30,991 bases of DNA from CAZCEC01 sp964497615 (GTDB taxonomy: Bacteria; Chloroflexota; Anaerolineae; Anaerolineales; UBA6663): assembly GCA_964497615.1 (NCBI GenBank), contig CAZCEC010000073.1:1-30991 (forward strand), in the 5' to 3' direction. The stretch's first letter is position 1, and every line of letters starts with the position of its first letter. Under the pieces are notes generated by a model. That model was not told the origin of the DNA. It ran no database searches and saw only the letters and a list, made by a program, of their open reading frames with translations. This document shows, piece by piece, positions 5,820 through 12,910 of this stretch. The translations under genes were made by a program, and so were the position numbers.

Positions 5820-7577
5820 ATGGGCAGGCGGTCTCTGATCCTGATCGTGGGGGCGGTGATGCTGCTGGCGTGTTCGGTGTTGGCGCCGAACGCGCCGGAG
5901 GCCACGGCCGTGCCGCCGACCAGCGTGGCGGCGACGCTGACGAGGGCACCAACGCTGAGGCCGACGCTGGTCCCGCCGACCCAGCCGCCGCCCAGCGCGA
6001 CGGCGCAGCCCCCCACCCCCACACTTCCACCCTTCCACACTTCCACACCGGTCCCTGCACCGACCGAGTACACACTGACGGCCGCCAACGTGCGCTTTCA
6101 GCCGGGGCCGCGGCTGTACTCGGGCGACATCGTGAGCATCGAGGTGATCGCGGAGGACGCGCCGCGCGGGTGGCAGGGCGCGCCGGTGACGTTGTACGTG
6201 GACGAGCGCGGGGCGGAGCCGCTGGAGCGCCAGAGCCTGGGCCGGTTTGGGCTGGGCGGGCGCACGCAGGCGACGTTCACCTGGGCGTGGGATACGACGG
6301 GGCGCGAAGGGCCGCAGACGGTGATCATTGTGGCGGCGCCGGTGGCGGTGGATGGGGGCGTGCGGCCGCCGGAGCAGGTGCTGACCCTGACGGTGCCGAT
6401 CCTGCCGGCGGAGGCGCGCACGGCGCCGGAAGCGGGGGCGCAGTGGGCGCGGGCCGAGAGCGCGTGCTGTATCTTCCACTACCTGACGGGGACGGCGGCG
6501 GAGCGGGACATTGAGCTGATCCGGGGCGAGGCGGACGCGGCCTTCAGGCACGTGGAGCAGACACTGGGAGTGGTGCGCGACCGGCAGGTGGTATTCACGC
6601 TGATGAGCCGGCTGGTGGGGCACGGGGGCTTCGCGGCGGGCGAGATCACGCTGAGCTACCTGGACCGCAACCCGGCGGTGACGCAGCTCCCGCAATTGTT
6701 CGCGCACGAGGCCACGCACATCCTGGACCGCAAGCTGGCGCAGAACAAGCCGACTATCCTGATCGAGGGGCTGGCGGTGTACGTGGCGGGCGGGCACTTC
6801 AAGCCGGAGCCGCTGACCGAGCGCGCGGCGGCGGTGCTGGCGCTGGGCCGGTATATCCCGCTGGCCGATCTGGCGAACGCATTCTACCCGGCGCAGCATG
6901 AGATCGGCTACCTGGAGGCGGGGGCGTTCATCAAGTATCTGGTGGAGCGCGACGGGTGGGAGCGGTTCGTGCAGATGTACGCCAGCTTCCAGAGCGCGCC
7001 GACGGACGCGGCGGTGCTGGATGCGGGGCTGCGCGCCAACTATGGGCTGACCCTGGCGGAGATGGAGGCCGAGTGGCTGGACTATCTGCGCGCCCTGCCG
7101 CCGATGCCGGACCAGGTGGAGGACTTGCGGCTGTCGGTGGACCTGTTCGATACGCTGCGGCGCTATCAGCAGGCGCTGGACCCGGCGGGTTACTTCCTGA
7201 GCGCCTGGCTGCCGGACGGACGGCGCGGGCGCGAGCGCGGCATCGTGGCGGACTTTGTGCGCCAGCCGGACGCAGACGATAACGTGGCGCTGGAGGCGAT
7301 GCTGGACGCGGCGGGCTGGGCGCTGCAGGGGGGCGAGTTCGCGCAGGCAGAGGCGCTGCTGGGGGCGGTGAACGTGGCGCTGGACGCGAACGACCTGGCG
7401 GCGGCGCCGCTGGCGGCGGACTACCAGCAGATCGTGATGGAACTGAGGGCGCAGGGCTACACCGCGCAGGACATCCGGCTGTTCGAGGAACAGGCCGAGG
7501 TGCTGGCGATCCGCGAGTGGCCGGTGCTGGAGGCCTTGACCCTGGTGCGGGCGGAGGCGGGCTGGCAAGTGCTGTGA
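5820..7577 (+). CDS. Lipoprotein with a peptidase MA-like (HExxH) domain
   Basis: A 585-residue exported lipoprotein. Residues 1-18 form a lipoprotein signal (GRR, hydrophobic core, lipobox LLAC with C18). A Pro/Thr-rich linker (about 23-83) follows, then a beta-rich domain (about 88-195) that looks immunoglobulin-like. The catalytic region shows HEATH at 296-300 and IEGLAVYVAG from 315, with E316 as the expected third zinc ligand of gluzincins, as in peptidase MA-like families. The C-terminal 200 residues are helical, possibly repeat-like. It should act on the outer side of the membrane as a zinc peptidase; the substrate is unknown. Its stop overlaps the next ATG (TGATG), so the EthD-like gene is probably co-translated. 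Confidence 0.85.
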   Translation: MGRRSLILIVGAVMLLACSVLAPNAPEATAVPPTSVAATLTRAPTLRPTLVPPTQPPPSATAQPPTPTLPPFHTSTPVPAPTEYTLTAANVRFQPGPRLYSGDIVSIEVIAEDAPRGWQGAPVTLYVDERGAEPLERQSLGRFGLGGRTQATFTWAWDTTGREGPQTVIIVAAPVAVDGGVRPPEQVLTLTVPILPAEARTAPEAGAQWARAESACCIFHYLTGTAAERDIELIRGEADAAFRHVEQTLGVVRDRQVVFTLMSRLVGHGGFAAGEITLSYLDRNPAVTQLPQLFAHEATHILDRKLAQNKPTILIEGLAVYVAGGHFKPEPLTERAAAVLALGRYIPLADLANAFYPAQHEIGYLEAGAFIKYLVERDGWERFVQMYASFQSAPTDAAVLDAGLRANYGLTLAEMEAEWLDYLRALPPMPDQVEDLRLSVDLFDTLRRYQQALDPAGYFLSAWLPDGRRGRERGIVADFVRQPDADDNVALEAMLDAAGWALQGGEFAQAEALLGAVNVALDANDLAAAPLAADYQQIVMELRAQGYTAQDIRLFEEQAEVLAIREWPVLEALTLVRAEAGWQVL

Positions 7578-7921
7578 TGGAGACGCCCTACAAGCTGCTG
7601 ATCATGTTCCTGACGCCGGAGGACCCGGCGGAGTTCGAGCGGCGGTGGGCCGAGGAGTTTGTGCCGCTGGCGGAGCGGCTGCCGGGGCTGCGGCGGGTGG
7701 TGGTGGCGCGGACGCACGGGGGGCCGGCGGGGCCGGTGGCCGTCTACCTGATCCACGAACTGCACTTTGACAACTTCGAGGCGCTGCGGGCGGGCATGGC
7801 GTCGGAGGCGGGGGTGCGGGCGGGGCAGTGCCTGGTGAAGATGGCGGGGAAGCGGGTGACGCTGGCGTTCGCGGAGCATATGGAAGATGAGCCGGGAGCG
7901 CAAAACCTTCGCGACGAATGA
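7577..7921 (+). CDS. EthD-like (dimeric alpha-beta barrel) protein
   Basis: A 114-residue protein with the EthD pattern: YKLLIMFLTPEDPAEFERRWAEE near the N-terminus, FVPLAERLPGLRRVVVAR, an ELHFDNFEALRAGMAS segment, and a closing strand (KRVTLAFAE). EthD-like proteins are small dimeric ferredoxin-fold proteins, some linked to ring or ether degradation; no reaction can be given here. The ATG overlaps the preceding stop by one base (TGATG), arguing for coupling. A longer in-frame start lies inside the upstream gene and is unlikely. The last residues, about QNLRDE, and the stop codon fall inside a repeat element (7902-8153), so the original C-terminus may have been replaced. Confidence 0.8.
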   Translation: METPYKLLIMFLTPEDPAEFERRWAEEFVPLAERLPGLRRVVVARTHGGPAGPVAVYLIHELHFDNFEALRAGMASEAGVRAGQCLVKMAGKRVTLAFAEHMEDEPGAQNLRDE

Positions 7922-8153
7922 CACGAATTTGGGCGAATGGGCACGAATGGAAAACCTTAACCACGAATTGGACGCATTTCACGAATAGGGGCTTTCACCG
8001 CGGAGCGCGCGAAGAACGCGGAGAAAAGCGAATGACGGATTGAAGAGGCGAGTCAGGGACGTTCTTAGCAATCTCCGCACCCCCGGCGGATAGACATTGG
8101 CAGGCAATGGGAAACACATTCGTGTAATTCGTGCAATTCGTGGCGAAGGTTTT
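7902..8153. repeat. 252-bp spacer bounded by 28-bp imperfect inverted repeats
   Basis: The left end (7902-7929) starts AAAACCTTCGCGACGAAT. The right end (8126-8153) is its reverse complement with 25 of 28 matches. A partial direct copy of the left end starts at 7951 (AAAACCTTAACCACGAATT). The interior is full of CACGAAT units and contains the CGCGGAG-type repeat at 7995-8024. It contains no gene. The left arm forms the last codons and stop of the EthD-like gene. Confidence 0.75.
7995..8024 (+). repeat. Dispersed CGCGGAG-type spacer repeat, copy 1
   Basis: The 30-bp sequence beginning TCACCGCGGAGCGCGCGAAG recurs at 27485-27514 with 28 of 30 identical bases. Both copies lie in spacers before crotonase genes. 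No hairpin or coding role is evident. Confidence 0.7.
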
Positions 8154-8172
8154 AGAGACTGAGGACACAAGG

Positions 8173-9138
8173 ATGACGGAACGGGAATACGCGGGGCGGC
8201 CGGCAGAGTCGTTTGGGTTTGAGCAGATCGCGTATGCGAAGGCGGGCTACACGGCGACGATCACGTTCAACCGGCCGGCGGTGCTCAACTGCGTCAACGG
8301 GGCGATGCTGCGGGAGATCAACGCGGCGCTGCGGGACGTGAGCTACGACGACGCGGTGGCGGTGCTGGTGCTGACGGGCGCGGGGGAGCGGGCATTCTGT
8401 ACCGGGGCGGATTTGAAGGAGCAACAGACGTTCCTGGAACGGCCGCGGGACTATTACAAGTGGATGGCCGACTTCATCGAGTGCCACGACCGGCTGCGGA
8501 ACCTGGGCAAGCCGAGCATCGCGCGGCTGAACGGGATCGTGGTGGGCGGCGGCAACGAGTTCAACATGAGCTGCGACCTGGCCATCGCGGCGGACGACAT
8601 CTACATCCGGCAGATCGGGGCCAGCCACGGGAGCGTGGCGGCGGCGGGAGCCACGCAGTTCCTGCCGCTGATCGTGGGCGACCGGCGGGCGCGGGAGATT
8701 CTGTTTCTCAACGAGGAGATACCCGCGGTGAAGGCGCTGGAGTGGGGGCTGGTGAACCAGGTGGTGCCGAGGGCAGAGCTGGATGCGGCGGTGGAGGCGA
8801 TGGCGGCGAAGCTGCATCGCAAGCTGCCGGAGGCGACGCGCTACACAAAGCAACAGATCAACGCCTGGCGCGACTTCATCTGGGGCATGACGATTGGGCA
8901 TGCGCGGGACTGGCTGGCGATCCACAACACCGCGCCGGAGACGCACGAGGGGGAGCGGTCGTTTGGCGAGAAGCGCCCGCCGGACTATGCGGGCCTGCGG
9001 CGGGCATACGCGGAGGACGCGCACCCGGAGTATTTCTGGGGGCCGCCGCTGGGCGCGTGCCCGCATTGCGGGGCGAGGAATTTGCCGGAGGGGATGAAGT
9101 TTTGCGGGAATTGCGGGAAAGCGACAGCGCGTGAGTAG
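8173..9138 (+). CDS. Crotonase-fold enoyl-CoA hydratase/isomerase family protein with C-terminal zinc ribbon
   Basis: A 321-residue protein. Residues about 18-255 are a crotonase domain: ITFNRPAVLNCVN, the oxyanion-hole segment FCTGADLKE (75-83) and GIVVGGGNEFNMSCDLAIAADD (121-142), which keeps the first catalytic-type Glu (E129). The second Glu, in the usual PEI motif, is absent: the aligned stretch is IGASHGSVAAAGATQ (148-162). The last 26 residues form a zinc ribbon, CPHC at 296-299 and CGNC at 311-314, which is unusual for a crotonase. The ATG at 8173 is preferred to an in-frame GTG at 8131, which lies in a repeat. It probably acts on a CoA thioester in the cytoplasm; the exact reaction is unknown. 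Confidence 0.85.
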   Translation: MTEREYAGRPAESFGFEQIAYAKAGYTATITFNRPAVLNCVNGAMLREINAALRDVSYDDAVAVLVLTGAGERAFCTGADLKEQQTFLERPRDYYKWMADFIECHDRLRNLGKPSIARLNGIVVGGGNEFNMSCDLAIAADDIYIRQIGASHGSVAAAGATQFLPLIVGDRRAREILFLNEEIPAVKALEWGLVNQVVPRAELDAAVEAMAAKLHRKLPEATRYTKQQINAWRDFIWGMTIGHARDWLAIHNTAPETHEGERSFGEKRPPDYAGLRRAYAEDAHPEYFWGPPLGACPHCGARNLPEGMKFCGNCGKATARE

Positions 9139-9161
9139 GTGTGTAGGTGTGTAAGTGAGTA
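9131..9161 (+). repeat. GTGTGTAG-type octamer repeat tract, copy 1
   Basis: Directly around the stop of the preceding gene the sequence cycles through GAGTAGGTGTGTAGGTGTGT and similar 8-bp units. Related tracts lie at 16241-16268 and 29229-29280. The tract is noncoding apart from overlapping the final codons of the crotonase gene. Confidence 0.7.
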
Positions 9162-9206
9162 TTTGAACTTGCGCACCTGCGCACCGAAACACTTCCTCAC
9201 GATTGC

Positions 9207-9995
9207 ATGCGAAAGATCCGGGTTCTCGCCCTGGCCGGGCTGCTGGCCACCCTCGGGTTGGGGGTGGCCTATTACTTCTACCGGCCGGCGGTAGTAGGGG
9301 CAGCGCGGATCGCGCGGCTGAGGGCGTACCTGGCGGAGCCGGGCGCATATGCCGCGTGGGAGATAGAGGCGGGGGAGCGGTGTGCAGGGGCGCCGTTCAT
9401 TCTGCCGACGGATGGGCTGGTGGGCTTTGGGTATGGGGACGGGTTTCGGCCGGGGCGGCGGCACCAGGGGTTCGACATCTTTGGCCCGACGGGGCTGGGC
9501 GAGACGCCGGTGGTGGCGGCGTATGCGGGCTACCTGACGCGGCTGGCGGACTGGAAAAGCACCGTCATCATCCGCATCCCCGATGACCCGCTGGAGCCGG
9601 GCCGGCAGATTTGGACGTACTACACGCACATGGCCGATGCGGCGGGGAACGACTACATCAGCGGGGCGTTCCCGCCGGGGACGGTGGAGCAGTACGTGGC
9701 CGAGGGGACCCTGTTGGGCTACCAGGGCAACTACTCCGGCAATCCGGGCGACCCGGTGGGGATGCACCTGCATTTCTCGATTGTGAAGGACGACGGGCAG
9801 GGGCGATTCTCGAACGAGTTGCAGATCGAGAACACGCTGGACCCGTCGCCGTACCTGGGGCTGGCGGGGGGCGTGGAGGACGACTGGTCGGAGCCGGTGG
9901 TGTGCGCTGGCGGTGAGCGGCAGCTTGAAATGAGTACAATGAACCCGCGCGAAGCGGGGGCAATCTGGATGAGGATGGGACACAGGACGGCATGA
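9207..9995 (+). CDS. M23 family (LytM-like) metallopeptidase, membrane-anchored
   Basis: A 262-residue envelope peptidase. An N-terminal hydrophobic segment (5-25) is a signal anchor. The M23 domain (about 65-215) shows RRHQGFDIFG with zinc ligands H86 and D90, VVAAYAGYLTRL, the catalytic-type H141 in YYTHM, and MHLHF with H187 and ligand H189. The family cleaves peptide cross-links in peptidoglycan or similar substrates; Chloroflexota walls vary, so the target is uncertain. All key residues are present. No ribosome binding site is clear before the ATG at 9207. The end overlaps the next gene by 4 nt (ATGA). The last 25 residues or so do not resemble the family. Confidence 0.9.
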   Translation: MRKIRVLALAGLLATLGLGVAYYFYRPAVVGAARIARLRAYLAEPGAYAAWEIEAGERCAGAPFILPTDGLVGFGYGDGFRPGRRHQGFDIFGPTGLGETPVVAAYAGYLTRLADWKSTVIIRIPDDPLEPGRQIWTYYTHMADAAGNDYISGAFPPGTVEQYVAEGTLLGYQGNYSGNPGDPVGMHLHFSIVKDDGQGRFSNELQIENTLDPSPYLGLAGGVEDDWSEPVVCAGGERQLEMSTMNPREAGAIWMRMGHRTA

Positions 9996-11206
9996 GTGAT
10001 CAGGCGGAAGTGGTGGTGGTGGGGGCTGGGCCGGCCGGCTCGGCGATGGCCTACTACCTGGCGCAGGCCGGGCGTGATGTGCTGCTGGTGGACAAGGCCG
10101 GGTTTCCGCGCGACAAGACGTGCGGCGACGGGCTGACGCCGCGGGCGCTGGGCGTGCTGCGACACATGGGGGTGCTGGAGCAGATTGCGGCGGCGGGCTG
10201 CCGGATTGGGGCGGTGCGGCTATACGCGCCCAATGGGCGGCTGGTGCACTCGCCGGTGCCGGCGTGGGGCGATCTGCCGACCTTCCTGGTGGTGCTGCCG
10301 CGGTTCGAGCTGGACCACATGCTCTTACAGCACGCGCAGGCGGCGGGGGCGCGCTACCGGGCGAAGGTGGAGGTCACCAACGTGGTGCGCGAGGGGGAAC
10401 AGGTGACGGGCGTGGAGGCGAAGGGGCCGGAGGGGCCGGAGACGATCCGGGCGCGGTATGTGGTGGTGGCGACGGGCGCGGGGGTGGGACTGCTGGAGCG
10501 CGCGGGATTGCTGGCCGCGCCGCCGCAGTTTGGGCGGGCGGTGCGGGGCTACTACGAGGGCATCGGGGAGCTGACCGACGCCATCGAATTCCACATGCAC
10601 TCGGTGCCGCTGCCGGGGTATGCGTGGGTGTTCCCGACCTCCGGCACCGGCGCCAACGTAGGCGCGGGCGACTTCACCGACAAGGCCCATCAGCGCACCC
10701 GGCCCACGCCGCGGCAGGCGCTGGACAACTTCATGGCCAGCCCATTCGTGGCCGGGCGCATGGCGGGAGCCAAGCTCCAGGGCGCCATCAAGGGCTACCC
10801 CTTGCGCTTCGACTTCCCCACGGCGCAGTTGGCTTTCCCAGGATTGATGCTGATTGGCGAGGCGGCCGGGCTGGTGAACCCGCTGACGGGTGAGGGGATT
10901 GATTATGCGCTGGAGAGCGCGGAGGCCGCGGCCGAGACGCTGCTGGAGGCGCTGCGGCGCGATGAGGGCGCCGAGCGCGCGGCCGAACGCCACACCCGCG
11001 CGCTGCGACAGCGGTTCCAGCGGGCGTTCGTGACCATCATCCGGGTCCGCGAGGTGTATCTGCGGGCGTGGCTGCTCAACCGGGCGGCCAGCGCCGCTAA
11101 CCGCCACGACGACTTCTGCCGGACGCTGGTGCAGGTGTGCCTGGGGAATGTGGACCCGGCGCAGGGGCTGACGCCGAAGATGATGTGGCAGTTGGCGTGG
11201 GGGTAG
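9992..11206 (+). CDS. Geranylgeranyl reductase family FAD-dependent oxidoreductase
   Basis: A 404-residue flavoprotein of the PHBH-fold geranylgeranyl reductase group, which saturates isoprenoid chains of lipids, quinones or chlorophylls. Seen: VVVVGAGPAGSAMAYYLAQAG (7-27) with GxGxxG; DKTCGDGLTPRAL (41-53), the group's C-G-D-G signature; and the second FAD motif GLMLIGEAAGLVNPLTGEGIDYALES. No signal peptide. It overlaps the M23 gene by 4 nt, so the two are probably co-transcribed, though the functional link is unclear. The substrate could be a quinone side chain or a membrane lipid; the sequence alone does not decide. Length and motifs are normal. Confidence 0.87.
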   Translation: MSDQAEVVVVGAGPAGSAMAYYLAQAGRDVLLVDKAGFPRDKTCGDGLTPRALGVLRHMGVLEQIAAAGCRIGAVRLYAPNGRLVHSPVPAWGDLPTFLVVLPRFELDHMLLQHAQAAGARYRAKVEVTNVVREGEQVTGVEAKGPEGPETIRARYVVVATGAGVGLLERAGLLAAPPQFGRAVRGYYEGIGELTDAIEFHMHSVPLPGYAWVFPTSGTGANVGAGDFTDKAHQRTRPTPRQALDNFMASPFVAGRMAGAKLQGAIKGYPLRFDFPTAQLAFPGLMLIGEAAGLVNPLTGEGIDYALESAEAAAETLLEALRRDEGAERAAERHTRALRQRFQRAFVTIIRVREVYLRAWLLNRAASAANRHDDFCRTLVQVCLGNVDPAQGLTPKMMWQLAWG

Positions 11207-11214
11207 GGCCGGCG

Positions 11215-11270
11215 ACGGACGACGGAGCAGGACGAAGGACGAAGGACCGAAGACGAAAGGGGAAGAGATG
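11215..11270 (+). repeat. GACGAAGGACGAAGG-type spacer repeat
   Basis: The spacer after the reductase gene consists largely of GACGGAC, GACGAAGGACGAAGGAC and GACGAAAGG units. Similar wording recurs at about 16308-16346 and 28455-28480. Noncoding; no hairpin with a T-tract. Confidence 0.55.
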
Positions 11271-11304
11271 GGCGAGACCTGACATTCGCGCGCGGGAATC
11301 ACAG

Positions 11305-11333
11305 TTGACGGTCCAACGGGCAGCAGTTACCAT
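11305..11333 (+). promoter_or_regulatory. Promoter of the 8-TM membrane protein, probably leaderless
   Basis: TTGACG (11305-11310) is followed after exactly 17 nt by TACCAT (11328-11333). The predicted +1, about 7 nt further, coincides with the A of the ATG at 11340. There is no ribosome binding site, as expected for a leaderless mRNA. Confidence 0.6.
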
Positions 11334-11339
11334 TCACCA

Positions 11340-12275
11340 ATGTCAACTGCCCCGACTGAGAACGCAAGAGTATCGCCCCTGCTTCGCCTCATTCTGGCGC
11401 TGACGGTTGCCATCCTGGTGATCGCCGGCGCCGGTTTGTTTTTCAGCCCAGAGGAGACCCGCGCCCTGTGGCCTTGGGACATCGGACCATTCAATTCGTT
11501 GTTCCTGGGCGGGTTCTATTTGGCGTCGGCGGCGGGCATCACGCTGGCGATCTACTACGGGCGCTGGTTCCCGACGCGGGTGGTGCTGCCAATGATGTTC
11601 GTCTTCACGGCCACGCTGCTGCTGGTGACGGGGCTGGAGCTCGGCCGGTTCCTGTTTGGGCGCTGGGCGACGTATGCATGGATCATCATCTTTGCGGGGC
11701 TGCCGCTGACGGCGGGGCTGGCGCTGTGGCGCTACCGGGAGTGGCCATCGCCGACGGCGTACGTGAGCCGGCCAGGGTGGCGGCGGCGGCTGCTGACGGT
11801 GGTGGTGATCTACGGCACGTATGGCATCGCGCTGTTCCTGTTCCCGGAGTTCGTGGGCCGGCACTGGCCGTGGGCGCTGGACGCCTTTCACGGGCGGGCC
11901 TACAGCGCCATCTTCACCGCCGCGGCGATTGGGGCGCTGGGGCTGGTGCCGTGGTCGGCGCCGACGGAGCGGCTGACGGTGGGCGTGGCGTATACGGTGC
12001 TGGGGCTGTTCGCGCTGTTTGGGCTGGTGATCGGGAACGCCTCGCGGCAGACGGTGCAGTGGGGCAACCCGGGCGTGTGGGTGTGGGGGGCGCTGTTCGC
12101 GGGGCTGTTCTGGATTGGGCTGGGTCTGATCTGGTGGTCGTCGAGCGGGCGGGATATTCCGGGCGAGGAGCCGCCGAGGCGCGGGAGGGCTGGAACGGGA
12201 ACTAACCACGACCCCCTGAAGGGGGCAGGCGACACGAAGGCACGAAGGGGCACGAGGGACAATAAGAAACGATAA
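11340..12275 (+). CDS. Integral membrane protein, about 8 TM helices, unknown function
   Basis: A 311-residue hydrophobic protein with predicted transmembrane segments near residues 14-35, 51-72, 80-99, 111-130, 150-169, 187-205, 212-232 and 245-267. Acidic/aromatic loop motifs recur (FFSPEETRALWPWDIGPF and LFPEFVGRHWPWALDAFHGR), suggesting an internal duplication of a four-helix unit. I do not recognise a characterised family. From about residue 288 the tail is encoded by repeat-like DNA (CACGAAGGCACGAAGGGG type) and is Lys/Arg-rich, so it looks like read-through into spacer rather than a conserved domain. The ATG at 11340 coincides with the predicted transcription start. The following SDR-like gene begins 29 nt after the stop. 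Confidence 0.7.
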   Translation: MSTAPTENARVSPLLRLILALTVAILVIAGAGLFFSPEETRALWPWDIGPFNSLFLGGFYLASAAGITLAIYYGRWFPTRVVLPMMFVFTATLLLVTGLELGRFLFGRWATYAWIIIFAGLPLTAGLALWRYREWPSPTAYVSRPGWRRRLLTVVVIYGTYGIALFLFPEFVGRHWPWALDAFHGRAYSAIFTAAAIGALGLVPWSAPTERLTVGVAYTVLGLFALFGLVIGNASRQTVQWGNPGVWVWGALFAGLFWIGLGLIWWSSSGRDIPGEEPPRRGRAGTGTNHDPLKGAGDTKARRGTRDNKKR

Positions 12276-12304
12276 GGCGCGTTCGCGAGCGGGGCAAACT
12301 TGGG

Positions 12305-12910
12305 ATGCAGGGACGGCTGATCTTGGTGACGGGGGCGGGGCGCGGCACGGGCGCGGCGATTGCGCTGCGGCTGGGGGCAGCGGGCGCGCGGGTGGCGGCA
12401 ATTGACGTGAACCCGGATGGCGCAGCGCGGACGGCGGAGGCGATTGCGCAAGCGGGGGGCAAAGCGCAGGCGCTGACGGCGGATGTGTCCAACAAGATGG
12501 CGGCGCAGACCTTGCTGTATCAACTGCTGGAGGCGGGCGAGCGGCTGGACGGACTGGTGAACGCCGCGCACGTGGCGCCCAGCGGCGCGGCGCTGACCCT
12601 GGATGAGTGGGCGTGGAACCGCACGCTGGAGGTGAACCTGAAGGGGGCGTTCCTGATGGCGCAGACGGCGGCGCGGGCGATGAAGGAAACGGGCGGCGGG
12701 CTGATCGTGAATGTGCAGCGGCCAGCCGGGGAGGCGCAGGCGGGTGTATGGGCCGCGCGGGCCGGGCTGAGGGGGCTGACCGAGGCACTGCGGGCCGAGT
12801 GGGCGGCGGTGGGGGTGCGGGTGGAACTGGCCGAGGCAAGCGATGACGCGGACGCGACGGCGGTGGCGGTGGCGCGGCTGTTCGAAGCGCACTTTGAGGG
12901 CAGGGGATGA
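12305..12910 (+). CDS. SDR-like Rossmann protein lacking the catalytic triad
   Basis: A 201-residue protein clearly derived from short-chain dehydrogenases: LILVTGAGRGTGAAIALRLG (5-24) with the TGxxxGxG cofactor motif, D34 at the NAD-preferring position, D60-V61, a changed NNAG motif (NAAH, 86-89) and N111 in the LEVNLKGAF helix. The active site is lost. Where IVNxSS is expected the sequence is IVNVQRP (134-140), and the YxxxK region reads GVWAARAGLRGLTEAL (147-162), with no Tyr and Arg in place of Lys. It is also about 50 residues shorter than a classical SDR. It may bind a dinucleotide without catalysing reduction. The stop overlaps the next ATG (ATGA), so it is coupled to the unknown gene downstream. 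Confidence 0.8.
   Translation: MQGRLILVTGAGRGTGAAIALRLGAAGARVAAIDVNPDGAARTAEAIAQAGGKAQALTADVSNKMAAQTLLYQLLEAGERLDGLVNAAHVAPSGAALTLDEWAWNRTLEVNLKGAFLMAQTAARAMKETGGGLIVNVQRPAGEAQAGVWAARAGLRGLTEALRAEWAAVGVRVELAEASDDADATAVAVARLFEAHFEGRG

Noticed and set aside
5787..7568. Long minus-strand open frame opposite the peptidase lipoprotein
   Set aside because: Arg/Pro/His-rich shadow of a high-GC gene; the opposite strand has a lipobox and the HEATH motif.
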